A stretch of DNA of 64,000 bases from Marifrigoribacter sp965178585 (GCA_965178585.1 OZ238267.1:310001-374000), one strand, 5' to 3'; positions 43,674 through 52,769 are shown, counted from the first letter of the stretch. The notes: generated by a model not told the origin, from the sequence alone. Numbers and translations are program-made.

Positions 43674-44642
43674 ATGTCAAGAATATTAACAGGTATACAA
43701 AGTACAGGAACACCACATTTAGGGAATCTTTTAGGCGCAATACTGCCAGCAATTGAGATGGCAAATAACCCAAAAAACGAATCCTTTTTATTTATAGCAA
43801 ACTTACACTCGTTAACTCAAATTAAAGATGCTAGTATCTTAAGAGAAAATACACTCAGTACAGCAGCTGCTTGGTTAGCATTTGGTTTGGATGTAGATAG
43901 AACTGTTTTTTATCGACAAAGCGATGTACCTCAAGTTACAGAGCTTTCGTGGTATTTAAGTTGTTTTTATCCATATCAAAGATTAACACTTGCACATTCC
44001 TTTAAAGATAAAGCAGATCGACTGGAAGATGTAAACTCTGGATTGTTTTACTACCCAATGTTAATGGCTGCAGATATTCTAATCTATGATGCTAATATAG
44101 TTCCAGTAGGTAAAGACCAATTACAACATTTAGAGATGACCCGAGATGTTGCTTCTCGTTTTCATAGTAAAATGGGTGAAACATTTGTATTACCTGAAGC
44201 AAAAGTGCAAGAAAACACTAAATTGATTCCAGGAACTGATGGTTCTAAAATGAGTAAGTCTAAAAATAACATTATCAATATATTTTTAGCAGATAAGAAA
44301 CTTAGAAAGCAAATTATGGGAATACAAACCGATAGTACTCCTTTGGAAGACCCAAAAAATCCTGATACTTGTAACTGTTTTGCGCTTTATAAATTATTAG
44401 CTTCTGAAGAAGAGATAGAGAAGATGAGAGCTAATTATGAAGGTGGTAATTATGGGTATGGACATGCTAAGCAAGCGTTATTTGAATTGATAGTCAATAA
44501 GTTTTCTGTTGAGAGAGAGAAATATAATTATTATATAGAGAATGTTGAAGAAATTGAAAAAGCCTTAGCAATTGGAGCAAAAAAAGCAACGACTGTAGCT
44601 GATGAAGTGTTAATTAGAGTTAGAAAAAAATTAGGATATTAA
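43674..44642 (+). CDS. trpS: Tryptophanyl-tRNA synthetase
   Basis: Charges tRNA-Trp. 322 residues, class I aminoacyl-tRNA synthetase. The HIGH-type motif is TPHLGNLLGA (18-27) and the KMSKS motif GSKMSKSKNN. MLMAADILIYDANIVPVGKDQLQHLE is typical of bacterial TrpRS. Convergent with dprA, only 3 bases between stops. Confidence 0.97.
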   Translation: MSRILTGIQSTGTPHLGNLLGAILPAIEMANNPKNESFLFIANLHSLTQIKDASILRENTLSTAAAWLAFGLDVDRTVFYRQSDVPQVTELSWYLSCFYPYQRLTLAHSFKDKADRLEDVNSGLFYYPMLMAADILIYDANIVPVGKDQLQHLEMTRDVASRFHSKMGETFVLPEAKVQENTKLIPGTDGSKMSKSKNNIINIFLADKKLRKQIMGIQTDSTPLEDPKNPDTCNCFALYKLLASEEEIEKMRANYEGGNYGYGHAKQALFELIVNKFSVEREKYNYYIENVEEIEKALAIGAKKATTVADEVLIRVRKKLGY

Positions 44643-44645
44643 GAC

Positions 44646-45752
44646 CTAAATCAATTCAAATATTTTTCCAGGTAACGGTTGAACTACTCCTTTTAACTCC
44701 ATTGATAATAAAAGGGAAGCTAATTTATAAGTAGGTATTTTGCATTTTATTGCGATTTTATCTAATTGTTCTTTGCCTGTTTCTTTTAAAGAATTAAAAA
44801 CCAATTTTTCTTCTTCTGAAAGATCAACAAATAGTTGAGTTTGTTGAGGTTTCTTGTTTTTTTCTTCAAGTTCCCAGCCTAACATATAAATTAAATCGGC
44901 TGCATTAGTAATTAAATTTGCTTGTTGAGATTTAATAAGGTTGTTACAGCCTTGACTTTGCAAATCTGTTGCTCTTCCTGGTAAAGCAAAAACATCACGG
45001 TTATATGAATTTGCAATATCTGCAGTAACTAAACTTCCTCCTTTTGCAGCAGATTCAATAACTATAGTTGCTTGTGATATCCCAGCAATAATCCTATTTC
45101 GTTTCAAAAAATTATTTCTATCAAAAGCATCTGTACTCCAAAATTCAGAAATAAACCCTCCATTTTCCATCACCTTCTCCATGTACTTTTTATGGGTTTT
45201 TGGATAAATTTGATTTAATCCATGAGCCAAACAAGCTACCGTTTGTAAACCTGAATCTATTGCTGATTTATGAGCAGTAATATCTACTCCATATGCAAAC
45301 CCAGAAATTATTACAGGATTAAGAGGAGAAAGCTCATCAATTAATTTTTCGCAAAATGCTTTTCCATAAGTTGTTATTTTTCGAGTTCCGACGATGCTTA
45401 TAATTTTATTTTTCTGAAGATCAATGTTTCCTTTTTGAAAGTATAATATAGGTCCATCGATGCAGTGTTTCAATCTTTCGGGATATAATTTATCTTGAAA
45501 ATAACACCAATCTAAATTATTTTCTTCTATAAATCGTAATTCTGAGTCAGCTTCATCTAATTGAATTTTTTCAGAAAGCTCTTTTAATTTATAAGAGCCT
45601 ACACCATTAATTTTTAATAAATTGGATTTCTTTTCTCTGAATATTCCTTCGGCAGAGCCTACTTTTTGGAGTAGTTTCTTAGCAGTAGTATCCCCAAGAT
45701 TTGGTACACGTTGTAAGGCCAACGTATAGCGTAATTCATTATTAGATAACAT
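44646..45752 (-). CDS. dprA: DNA-processing protein DprA
   Basis: Loads RecA on incoming single-stranded DNA during natural transformation. 368 residues: N-terminal helix-hairpin-helix/SAM-like region (1-75, RVPNLGDTTAKKLLQKVG), Rossmann-like core (about 100-300) with IVGTRKITTYG, ISGFAYGVDITAHKSAI and SAAKGGSLVTADIAN, and a winged-helix C-terminus (about 305-368). recA is in the same window. Confidence 0.95.
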   Translation of the reverse strand: MLSNNELRYTLALQRVPNLGDTTAKKLLQKVGSAEGIFREKKSNLLKINGVGSYKLKELSEKIQLDEADSELRFIEENNLDWCYFQDKLYPERLKHCIDGPILYFQKGNIDLQKNKIISIVGTRKITTYGKAFCEKLIDELSPLNPVIISGFAYGVDITAHKSAIDSGLQTVACLAHGLNQIYPKTHKKYMEKVMENGGFISEFWSTDAFDRNNFLKRNRIIAGISQATIVIESAAKGGSLVTADIANSYNRDVFALPGRATDLQSQGCNNLIKSQQANLITNAADLIYMLGWELEEKNKKPQQTQLFVDLSEEEKLVFNSLKETGKEQLDKIAIKCKIPTYKLASLLLSMELKGVVQPLPGKIFELI

Positions 45753-45844
45753 ATTTGATATTAAAAGGGGGAGACATTAAATATATAAATTTTAAACTGT
45801 TAATAAAAATCTGTTTTTAAAATTGAATAAAATTTAAAATCAAC

Positions 45845-45852
45845 TATATTTG
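45845..45852 (+). promoter_or_regulatory. -7 element of the HU/SPOR gene
   Basis: TATATTTG, a consensus -7 element, ends 5 bases before the ATG at 45858, predicting an almost leaderless mRNA. Confidence 0.5.
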
Positions 45853-45857
45853 TTTAA

Positions 45858-46799
45858 ATGCAAATTACAACCTACATAAACGATTTATTATACCGTTACG
45901 AATGTGTAATCATTCCTGGCTTTGGAGCGTTATTAACTCAATATCAGTCTGCAAAAATTGATAATGAAAATCATACATTTTATCCTCCAGCGAAGACCTT
46001 ATCGTTTAATAGACAATTGCAAACTAATGATGGTTTATTAGCAAATTACATAGCTTCTGTTGAAAATTGTAGTTACGAAACTTCGCTTCAGAAATTAAGA
46101 AATTATACTGGAAAGCTATCTTTAAAATTATCTGAGAAAGAAATAGTATCTCTTAGCAATATTGGAGATTTTCATTTAAATGAAGAAAACTCAGTACAAT
46201 TTACTCCTTCTTCAAAGCAAAACTTTAATACCAGCTCATTTGGATTAGCATCTTTTGTTACACCTAAGGTGAAACGTGAAGTTTATAAAGAAACAGTTGA
46301 AGCATTAGAGGAAAAAGCTCCATTGTATATAACCCCTGCAAGGCGTTCTAAAAAAGCTTATTTAAAATATGCGGCAATTGCTTTAATTGCAGTTTCAATC
46401 GTAGGTTTTAGCGGAATGAAACTATACGAAGGAGAAGTGCAGAAACATAATTTTGCTGAAAAACAAAAAGCAAATTCTTTAGTTGAAAATCAAATACAAG
46501 AAGCAACTTTTGTAATTGAAAATCCGTTGCCAGCTATAAACCTTACTTTTAAAAAGCAAGCAGGTAAATATCATATCATAGCTGGAGCTTTTAGAATTGA
46601 AGAAAATGCAGATAAAAAAATAAATCAACTTCGCGAAAAAGGATTTACTCCAACTTTAATTGGTGTAAATAAATATGGACTTCATCAAGTAGCATACAAT
46701 AGTTTTGAAAATAGATTGGATGCTTTAAAAAATTTGAGAGAAATTAAAAATACTCAAAACCCTGATGCTTGGTTATTAGTAAAAGAATTAGAAAATTAA
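45858..46799 (+). CDS. HU-CCDC81-like and SPOR domain protein
   Basis: 313 residues. N-terminal pair of HU-like domains (1-130, beginning MQITTYINDLLYRYECVIIPGFG) with no DNA-binding arm obvious, a membrane helix (about 171-187, YAAIALIAVSIVGFSG), a periplasmic linker and a C-terminal SPOR domain (about 235-311, YHIIAGAFRIEENADKKINQLREKG). SPOR domains bind denuded glycan strands at division sites, so this inner-membrane protein may link the cytoplasm to septal peptidoglycan. Known architecture in Bacteroidota; molecular role not established. Confidence 0.88.
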   Translation: MQITTYINDLLYRYECVIIPGFGALLTQYQSAKIDNENHTFYPPAKTLSFNRQLQTNDGLLANYIASVENCSYETSLQKLRNYTGKLSLKLSEKEIVSLSNIGDFHLNEENSVQFTPSSKQNFNTSSFGLASFVTPKVKREVYKETVEALEEKAPLYITPARRSKKAYLKYAAIALIAVSIVGFSGMKLYEGEVQKHNFAEKQKANSLVENQIQEATFVIENPLPAINLTFKKQAGKYHIIAGAFRIEENADKKINQLREKGFTPTLIGVNKYGLHQVAYNSFENRLDALKNLREIKNTQNPDAWLLVKELEN

Positions 46800-46840
46800 T
46801 TCTTCTTAATTAAAGATATCTTGTTCCTGAGATAACTTTG

Positions 46841-46848
46841 TACATTTG
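46841..46848 (+). promoter_or_regulatory. -7 element of the thioesterase gene
   Basis: TACATTTG, with TTG at 46821-46823 (spacing 17). A second candidate, TAACTTTG, sits at 46833-46840. Start codon 18 bases after. Confidence 0.5.
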
Positions 46849-46866
46849 CAAAAAAATTAAATTTCT

Positions 46867-47376
46867 ATGATTTCAAGGACTCCAAGTGATTCGTATACGG
46901 TTGTAACCGATTTGGTATTACCTAGTGAAACCAACCCTGTTGGTAATATGTTTGGTGGTGAATTATTAGCTCGTATGGACCGAGCTGCAAGTATTGCCGC
47001 TAGAAGACATTGTAGAAGAATTGTTACCACTGTTTCTGTAAATCATGTTGCTTTTAGTAAAATGATTCCTTTAGGAAGTGTAGTAACTATTGAAGCCAAA
47101 GTTTCAAGAGCTTTTAAAAGCTCTATGGAAGTAGTTATGGATATATGGATAGAAGATCGCGAAAGTGGTTCTAGAAAAAAATCTAATGAAGGTATTTATA
47201 CATTTGTAGCAGTAGATGAATCTGGTCATCCCGTACCTGTCCCAGCTATAGTCCCAGAAAGCAAACTTGAAAAAGAACGTTTTGAAGCAGCCTTAAGAAG
47301 GCGTCAATTAAGTTTAGTAATTGCTGGTAAAATGAATCCAGCTGAGGCAACTGAGCTAAAAGCATTATTCTCATAA
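46867..47376 (+). CDS. Acyl-CoA thioesterase (hot-dog fold)
   Basis: 169 residues, single hot-dog domain of the YciA/BFIT type. The N-terminal PSETNPVGNMFGGELLARMDRAASIAARRH segment holds the conserved Asn-containing loop and the Asp (MDRAAS) used in catalysis. Hydrolyses acyl-CoA in the cytoplasm; chain-length preference not deducible. Confidence 0.9.
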   Translation: MISRTPSDSYTVVTDLVLPSETNPVGNMFGGELLARMDRAASIAARRHCRRIVTTVSVNHVAFSKMIPLGSVVTIEAKVSRAFKSSMEVVMDIWIEDRESGSRKKSNEGIYTFVAVDESGHPVPVPAIVPESKLEKERFEAALRRRQLSLVIAGKMNPAEATELKALFS

Positions 47377-47422
47377 TTTTTTAATTAAATTATAAAGTGA
47401 TTTATTTAAATATGCAGTAAAA

Positions 47423-47438
47423 TTTAGACAAGTCTAAA
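47423..47438 (+). promoter_or_regulatory. Candidate DtxR/MntR operator
   Basis: TTTAGACAAGTCTAAA: perfect 7-bp arms around AA. It lies 30 bases upstream of the -7 element TACATTTG (47469-47476) of the DtxR-family regulator gene. DtxR-family repressors bind such palindromes, so autoregulation of the regulator-barrel-ZIP operon is likely. Confidence 0.65.
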
Positions 47439-47468
47439 AATTAAATTAGTTAATTATAAAAAAATAAT

Positions 47469-47476
47469 TACATTTG
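47469..47476 (+). promoter_or_regulatory. -7 element of the MntR-type regulator operon
   Basis: TACATTTG, ending 4 bases before the ATG at 47481, again implying a very short leader. Confidence 0.5.
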
Positions 47477-47480
47477 CCAA

Positions 47481-48137
47481 ATGTTTACACTAGCAGAAGA
47501 AAATTATTTAAAGGCGTTATTTCATTTAGAAAATGATACTGTGGAGGGTGTTAGTACCAATGCCATAGCTGAAAAAATGAATACTAGACCTTCATCAGCT
47601 ACTGATATGATTCAGAAATTAGCTGAAAAAAAAGTAGTTTCTTATCAGAAGTATAAAGGTGCTTTTTTAACCAAAAAGGGAAAGTCCATAGCTGCTAACG
47701 TTATCAGGAAACATAGACTTTGGGAAGTGTTTTTAGTTGAAAAATTAAATTTTCAGTGGGATGAGGTTCACGATATTGCAGAGCAATTAGAGCATATTAA
47801 ATCTGATGAATTAATAAAAAGACTAGATACTTATTTAGATTACCCAGATTTTGATCCACATGGAGATCCAATACCAGATATTAATGGCATTATAAAACCA
47901 ACAGAAAAAAAATTACTTTCTGAATTACAAATAAATCAAAAAGGAATTTGTGTTGGAGTAAAAGAATCTAGCACTCATTTTTTACAATACTTAGATACTA
48001 GAAAAATAGGAATTGGAACCAATATAAAAGTATTGGGGAAAGAAGAATTTGATGAATCTATGACTATTCAAGTTGGAGAAAGTCAACTTCAGATAACAGA
48101 AAAAATAGCAAATAATTTATATATAAATACCCATTAA
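47481..48137 (+). CDS. DtxR-family metalloregulator, MntR-type metal site
   Basis: 218-residue iron/manganese-dependent repressor: winged helix (1-70), dimerisation domain with metal site (about 72-140) and a C-terminal FeoA/SH3-like domain (about 150-218). In the metal-binding helix (HDIAEQLEH) residue 101 is Glu, the residue of manganese regulators (MntR), where iron-type DtxR has Cys; His78, Glu104 and His105 are also in place. This suggests Mn(II) sensing, though family members can respond to both. First gene of an operon with an outer-membrane barrel gene (2-base gap) and a ZIP transporter. Confidence 0.92.
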   Translation: MFTLAEENYLKALFHLENDTVEGVSTNAIAEKMNTRPSSATDMIQKLAEKKVVSYQKYKGAFLTKKGKSIAANVIRKHRLWEVFLVEKLNFQWDEVHDIAEQLEHIKSDELIKRLDTYLDYPDFDPHGDPIPDINGIIKPTEKKLLSELQINQKGICVGVKESSTHFLQYLDTRKIGIGTNIKVLGKEEFDESMTIQVGESQLQITEKIANNLYINTH

Positions 48138-48138
48138 A

Positions 48139-48939
48139 ATGAAAAAGTATTTTACACTTTCATTACTATTATGTTTGTCTTTCGGACTTTTAGCTCAAGA
48201 AGATAACTCTAGCTTAGATGGAGGTATTCAAGATATGATAACAGACAGACCAGATGCAACTGAGTCGCCTAATACAGTGCCTTTTAAAATGTTTCAAATA
48301 GAAACAGGAGGTTTATATATTTCTAATACTGATCAAGATGTAAAAACAGAATTATTTAATTATAATAATACTTTACTTCGATACGGATTATTAAAAGGAT
48401 TCGAGTTAAGATTAGCATGGGCAATTTCTGAAACAAGAGAAAAATATGAAAATGAAGTTTATAAAATTACCGGAAGTGGTTTCGCTCCTTTAGTACTTGG
48501 TGCAAAAGTTGAAATTGCTGAAGAAAAAGGATTACTTCCAGATATTGGTATGATGGTTCATGTATCTCTACCATTTTTAGCATCTACAGATTACAAGCCA
48601 GAAACAACAGGAGTAAGTTTTAGATTTGCTTTTGCTCATACCATTAATGAAAAATCAGGAATCTCTTATAATTTAGGAGCTCGTTGGGTTGATGATAATT
48701 CTGAAGTTACTTATATATACACTATTTCTTATGGTTATAGTATTACTGAAAAGATATCAGCTTATGGGGAGGTTTACGGTAATTTTCCAGTTAATGATAG
48801 AGCTAATCATTCTTGTGATGCAGGATTAACTTATTTAATAAAAAACAACTTACAAGTAGATGCTACAATCGGAACAGGTTTTACAGGAAATCAAGACCTA
48901 TTACTTGGAGCAGGTGTGAGTTATAGAATTCCTAAATAA
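48139..48939 (+). CDS. Outer-membrane beta-barrel, putative transporter
   Basis: 266 residues with signal peptide (1-20, SFGLLAQ) and repeated amphipathic strands. Motif MITDRPDATESPNTVP near residue 33 marks the MetA-pathway-of-phenol-degradation-like/transporter family, whose members are barrels. Ends in a short polar tail rather than a strong terminal aromatic. Genetic position between a metalloregulator and a ZIP permease suggests it lets metal or a metal complex cross the outer membrane; that is inference. Confidence 0.78.
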   Translation: MKKYFTLSLLLCLSFGLLAQEDNSSLDGGIQDMITDRPDATESPNTVPFKMFQIETGGLYISNTDQDVKTELFNYNNTLLRYGLLKGFELRLAWAISETREKYENEVYKITGSGFAPLVLGAKVEIAEEKGLLPDIGMMVHVSLPFLASTDYKPETTGVSFRFAFAHTINEKSGISYNLGARWVDDNSEVTYIYTISYGYSITEKISAYGEVYGNFPVNDRANHSCDAGLTYLIKNNLQVDATIGTGFTGNQDLLLGAGVSYRIPK

Positions 48940-48959
48940 TAATATTAATTTATATCAAT

Positions 48960-49790
48960 ATGTTTGAACAAATAGTAGAATTTGCAAAAGCGAATCCAAT
49001 TTTATCCGCTTTTTATGCCTCGGTTTTTACTTGGGCCTTAACGGCTTTAGGAGCTTCCTTAGTTTTCTTTTTCAAAAAAGCAAATCGTGCCGTCTTAGAT
49101 GGTATGTTAGGATTTACAGGAGGAGTAATGGTAGCCGCAAGTTTTTGGAGTTTATTGGCTCCAGCAATAGAAAATAGTGAAGGGGAGGGCTTTGTAAAAG
49201 TAATACCCGCTGCACTAGGATTTGGAATTGGCGCATTATCCTTATTTGGTTTAGATAAAATAATGCCACACTTACATATCAATTTTAAAAAAAAGGAAGC
49301 TGAAGGAATTAAAACAGATTGGCACAAAACCACTTTATTAGTAATGGCAATTACATTACATAATATTCCTGAGGGATTAGCAGTTGGAGTACTTTTTGGA
49401 GCTGCATCAACGATGGTAGGTGTTGAACAAACCGAAATGATTATTGCAGCAATTTCTTTAGCGATTGGTATTGGGATTCAAAATTTTCCTGAAGGTTTCG
49501 CGGTATCAATGCCAATAAGAAGACAAGGAGTTTCTCGTTTTAAAAGTTTTTGGTACGGGCAAATGTCTGCAGTTGTAGAACCAGTTGCTGCTGTTTTAGG
49601 AGCGGTTGCAGTTTCTTTCTTTCAGCCAATCTTACCTTATGCATTAGCATTTGCAGCTGGAGCTATGATATTTGTTGTTGTTGAAGAAGTAATCCCAGAA
49701 ACCCAAAGAGATAAATATACAGATATTGCAACACTAGGCTTTATTGGAGGTTTTATCGTGATGATGTCTCTTGATGTTGGATTGGGTTAA
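48960..49790 (+). CDS. ZIP-family divalent metal transporter
   Basis: 276-residue inner-membrane transporter for Zn, Mn or Fe of the ZupT/GufA type with eight predicted helices. The two signature segments TLHNIPEGLAVGV and IQNFPEGFAVSMP supply the His/Asn/Glu metal-transfer residues. Third gene of the MntR-type operon, 20 bases after the barrel gene; with an Mn-type regulator manganese is the best guess. Confidence 0.92.
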   Translation: MFEQIVEFAKANPILSAFYASVFTWALTALGASLVFFFKKANRAVLDGMLGFTGGVMVAASFWSLLAPAIENSEGEGFVKVIPAALGFGIGALSLFGLDKIMPHLHINFKKKEAEGIKTDWHKTTLLVMAITLHNIPEGLAVGVLFGAASTMVGVEQTEMIIAAISLAIGIGIQNFPEGFAVSMPIRRQGVSRFKSFWYGQMSAVVEPVAAVLGAVAVSFFQPILPYALAFAAGAMIFVVVEEVIPETQRDKYTDIATLGFIGGFIVMMSLDVGLG

Positions 49791-49839
49791 AATTAGTCTG
49801 GCATATTAATTGACTATATTTGATTAACAATAAATCAAT

Positions 49840-50253
49840 ATGAAAATCAAATTTACAATCTTATTATCATTATTTACTATAATAGGTTATTCTCAAGAAA
49901 CACCAGCGCCAAGTCCAATGATTGCTGTAAAGGTATATTTGGGAGATTTTATTTCAATAGAAAATCACACTTTGAAATTTGTAAAGGTTATTGAAGACTC
50001 TAGGTGCCCTAAAGGCGCAAATTGTGTTTGGGCAGGAAGGGCAAAGATATTGGTTGAAATTTCCTCAGAAAACAAAGAAACTACTCAGAAAGAAATCATA
50101 TTTGGGAAAGCGAATCAAGGTGAGTCTAACGATTTAGAACTATTTAAAAGTAATAATAAGATAGTAAATGCTTATCAATTAAATCCGTATCCTGTTAATG
50201 GAATTCCTAATGACAAAAATGATTACGTATTGTTGGTGAATGTTGAAGATTAG
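49840..50253 (+). CDS. Small secreted protein with RCPKGxxCVWAG motif
   Basis: 137 residues with a clear signal peptide (1-19, IIGYSQ) and a conserved-looking cysteine pair in DSRCPKGANCVWAGRAKI. Such small beta-rich secreted proteins are widespread in Bacteroidota and lack a known function; the two cysteines may form a disulfide. Its stop overlaps by 4 bases with the end of the convergent Cys-rich peptide gene. A weak -7-like TATATTTG is upstream at 49815. Confidence 0.75.
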   Translation: MKIKFTILLSLFTIIGYSQETPAPSPMIAVKVYLGDFISIENHTLKFVKVIEDSRCPKGANCVWAGRAKILVEISSENKETTQKEIIFGKANQGESNDLELFKSNNKIVNAYQLNPYPVNGIPNDKNDYVLLVNVED

Positions 50254-50408
50254 TGACAAGCACAATCATCTTTTCCACATTTAGTGTTTTCACCATCTAT
50301 ACTTGAACTCTTTTTTTGATTTCCTTCAAAAATAGGATTCCATACAAATTTTTTAATGAGAAAACCTGCTGCTAAAGAAAATGTAAGTATAACTAAAATC
50401 TGTTGCAT
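50250..50408 (-). CDS. FeoB-associated Cys-rich membrane protein
   Basis: 52 residues: one membrane helix (about 3-20, ILVILTFSLAAGFLI) and a tail ending KCGKDDCACH with three cysteines and a His, typical of FeoB-associated Cys-rich peptides that may bind iron. Only 4 bases downstream of feoB, so part of the feoA-feoB operon. The ATG is at 50408; the stop overlaps the convergent gene by 4 bases. Confidence 0.87.
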   Translation of the reverse strand: MQQILVILTFSLAAGFLIKKFVWNPIFEGNQKKSSSIDGENTKCGKDDCACH

Positions 50409-50412
50409 ATTT

Positions 50413-52512
50413 TTATTTGAGGATTTGAAAAGCAGCTAAAGCAGCTATATAAGCTACTGCTGTCATTGATACTAATTGCCATAATGGCCATCTCCATGAA
50501 TTAGTTTCACGTCTTACAATTGCTAAAGTACTCACACATTGCATGGCAAAAGCATAAAATAATAGAAGAGAAATACCACTTGCTAAATTAAATAAGGGTG
50601 CGCCTGTTGAGGGATTAATTTCTGCAGCCATTCTGTTTTTGATGGTTTCTACATCATCATTCCCAACACTATAAATAGTAGCAAGAGTTCCTACAAAAAC
50701 TTCTCTTGCTGCAAATGAACTAATAAGAGCGATGCCTATTTTCCAATCATAACCTAGAGGTTTTACAGCGGGTTCTATAAATTTACCAACGATACCGATA
50801 TATGAATTTTCCAACTTAAAGGATGCTATTTTTATGTCAATTTCTTCTGGCGATAAATTTTGTTGTTCGGTATTTTGTATTACAATTTCTTCAGCTTGAT
50901 TAAAATCTCCAGGTCCATAAGATGCCAATACCCATAATATAATTGAAATTGCTAATATTATTTTACCAGCTCCAAATACAAATGCTTTTGTTTTTTCTAA
51001 AACAGTTATCCCCACATTTTTTATCATAGGAAGTTTGTAATTTGGCATTTCAATCACAAAAAAAGATTTACTCCTTAAATGCAAATATTTATCTAAAGTG
51101 TAAGCGGCAAATATAGCAGATCCAAAACCCAAACCGTATAGAATTAATAGCGTTAAGCCTTGTAGACTAACGATTCCGAAAACCCGACCTTCAGGGATTA
51201 CTAATGAAATAATTATTAAATAAACAGGCAATCTAGCAGAACACGTTATAAAAGGGGTGACTAAAATAGTAATTAATCGTTCCTTCCAGTTTTCAATATT
51301 TCGGGTTGCCATTATTGCAGGAATAGAACAAGCAGTTCCAGAAACTAAAGGCACTACACTCTTTCCGCTTAATCCAAAACGACGCATAATTCTGTCCATT
51401 AAAAAAACTACACGACTCATATATCCGCTTTCTTCTAATATGGAAATGAATAAAAATAAAAAGGCGATTTGAGGTATAAAAATTACAATTCCTCCAAGCC
51501 CTGGAATGATTCCTTCTGAAATTAAATCTGAAAAGGCGCCAGGAGGTAGATTGACTTTTAGCCATTCACTAATGGACGTAAATGTATTGTCAATGAAGTC
51601 CATTGGGTAGGTGCTCCAATCAAAAATAGCTTGAAAGATTAACAATAAAATAGAAAAGAAAATTACGTAACCCCAAACCTTATGGGTTAAAATTCTATCG
51701 AATTTACTTCGTAAGTCCTTTGCATTTTTTTTGTCAATTGTTAATGTTTTCTTTAAAGTATTATTAATAAATTGATAACGAGCAATGGTTTCTTTTTGCT
51801 GTAACCTTTTTAGATTACTTATCGATTCTGTTTGAAATGAATGAATTCCCTTTACCTCGTTTCTATTTAGTTTCCCAAAATTAACGTCATGAGTAACCAC
51901 TAACCATAACTTATATAAATCTTGTTTTGGGAAAGCCTTTTGAAGACGTTCAAAATAGTCTGGTGCAATTCTAGAGGCATTAACACAAGGCTTTGTTGAG
52001 AGTAATTTATAATTTGAAATTAAACTCTTTAATTCTTCAATTCCTGTGTTTTTTCTGGAACTTATTAAGGCTATTTTGGTTTCTAACTTTTTTTCTAGCT
52101 TTTCAATATCTAATGAAATTGCTTTTCTTTTCATCCTATCAGCCATATTTATTGCTAATATGGTAGGAATTCCAAGATCTTTAATTTGAGTAAAAAGTAA
52201 AAGATTTCTTTTTAGATTTTCAACATCTGCAATAACAACAGCTACATCTGGAAAATCTTTGTCGTTTTTATTAAGTAGTAATTCAATAACTACATTTTCA
52301 TCAAGTGATGAAGCATTTAAACTATAAGTTCCAGGTAAATCAATAATATGAGCTTTAAGATTACGCTCAAGTATGCAATTTCCTTGTTTTTTTTCAACCG
52401 TAATTCCGGGATAATTACCAACTTTTTGATTAAGCCCAGTTAGGATATTAAATACAGAAGTTTTTCCTGTATTTGGATTACCAATAAGTGCAACATTTAT
52501 TTGTTTAGCCAT
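50413..52512 (-). CDS. feoB: Ferrous iron transport protein B
   Basis: GTP-driven Fe(II) transporter in the inner membrane. Start taken as ATG 52512 (MAKQINVALIGNPNTGKT), giving 699 residues and a start 8 bases inside feoA. G1 motif GNPNTGKTS (11-19), DLPGTYSL (G3), NMAD (G4); then two gate domains with VPLVSGTACSIPAIMATR and FAAREVFVGTLATIY carrying conserved cysteine and glutamate. Full length. Confidence 0.96.
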   Translation of the reverse strand: MAKQINVALIGNPNTGKTSVFNILTGLNQKVGNYPGITVEKKQGNCILERNLKAHIIDLPGTYSLNASSLDENVVIELLLNKNDKDFPDVAVVIADVENLKRNLLLFTQIKDLGIPTILAINMADRMKRKAISLDIEKLEKKLETKIALISSRKNTGIEELKSLISNYKLLSTKPCVNASRIAPDYFERLQKAFPKQDLYKLWLVVTHDVNFGKLNRNEVKGIHSFQTESISNLKRLQQKETIARYQFINNTLKKTLTIDKKNAKDLRSKFDRILTHKVWGYVIFFSILLLIFQAIFDWSTYPMDFIDNTFTSISEWLKVNLPPGAFSDLISEGIIPGLGGIVIFIPQIAFLFLFISILEESGYMSRVVFLMDRIMRRFGLSGKSVVPLVSGTACSIPAIMATRNIENWKERLITILVTPFITCSARLPVYLIIISLVIPEGRVFGIVSLQGLTLLILYGLGFGSAIFAAYTLDKYLHLRSKSFFVIEMPNYKLPMIKNVGITVLEKTKAFVFGAGKIILAISIILWVLASYGPGDFNQAEEIVIQNTEQQNLSPEEIDIKIASFKLENSYIGIVGKFIEPAVKPLGYDWKIGIALISSFAAREVFVGTLATIYSVGNDDVETIKNRMAAEINPSTGAPLFNLASGISLLLFYAFAMQCVSTLAIVRRETNSWRWPLWQLVSMTAVAYIAALAAFQILK

Positions 52513-52735
52513 TGATAAGTTCAATTTCAATCTTACAAGCCATTTCTTTTCTTATTGCTAAATGACTTCCATTTATAGTAAGATATAAAGGGTCTTTAAA
52601 AGGAGCTTCTTGTATTAATGCCACAATATTTCCTGGGAGACAACCCATTTCTAATAATTTTAAAGGAACAACATCTACAGAGAAGTCCTTAATAATGGCT
52701 TTTTGCCCAATTTCTAAAGATGCAATTGACAGCAT
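52505..52735 (-). CDS. feoA: Ferrous iron transport protein A
   Basis: 76-residue SH3-like protein that assists FeoB. LEMGCLPGNIVALIQEAPFKDPLYLTI is the family core. First gene of feoA-feoB-Cys-rich peptide; a -7 element and a degenerate DtxR-like palindrome precede it. Confidence 0.93.
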   Translation of the reverse strand: MLSIASLEIGQKAIIKDFSVDVVPLKLLEMGCLPGNIVALIQEAPFKDPLYLTINGSHLAIRKEMACKIEIELING

Positions 52736-52741
52736 TTTTTA

Positions 52742-52769
52742 TTTAGATTGATTTTAAACAACAAATGTA
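52742..52769 (-). promoter_or_regulatory. feoA promoter with degenerate DtxR-like box
   Basis: Minus-strand TACATTTG (52769-52762) is a -7 element 27 bases before feoA. Between it and the start, 52757-52742 reads TTAAAATCAATCTAAA, matching 11 of 16 positions of the palindrome at 47423-47438. Placement downstream of -7 suits repression. Confidence 0.4.

Noticed and set aside
43552..43773. 73-residue minus-strand frame overlapping the trpS start
   Set aside because: Crosses the divergent promoter region and the trpS coding start; no motif.
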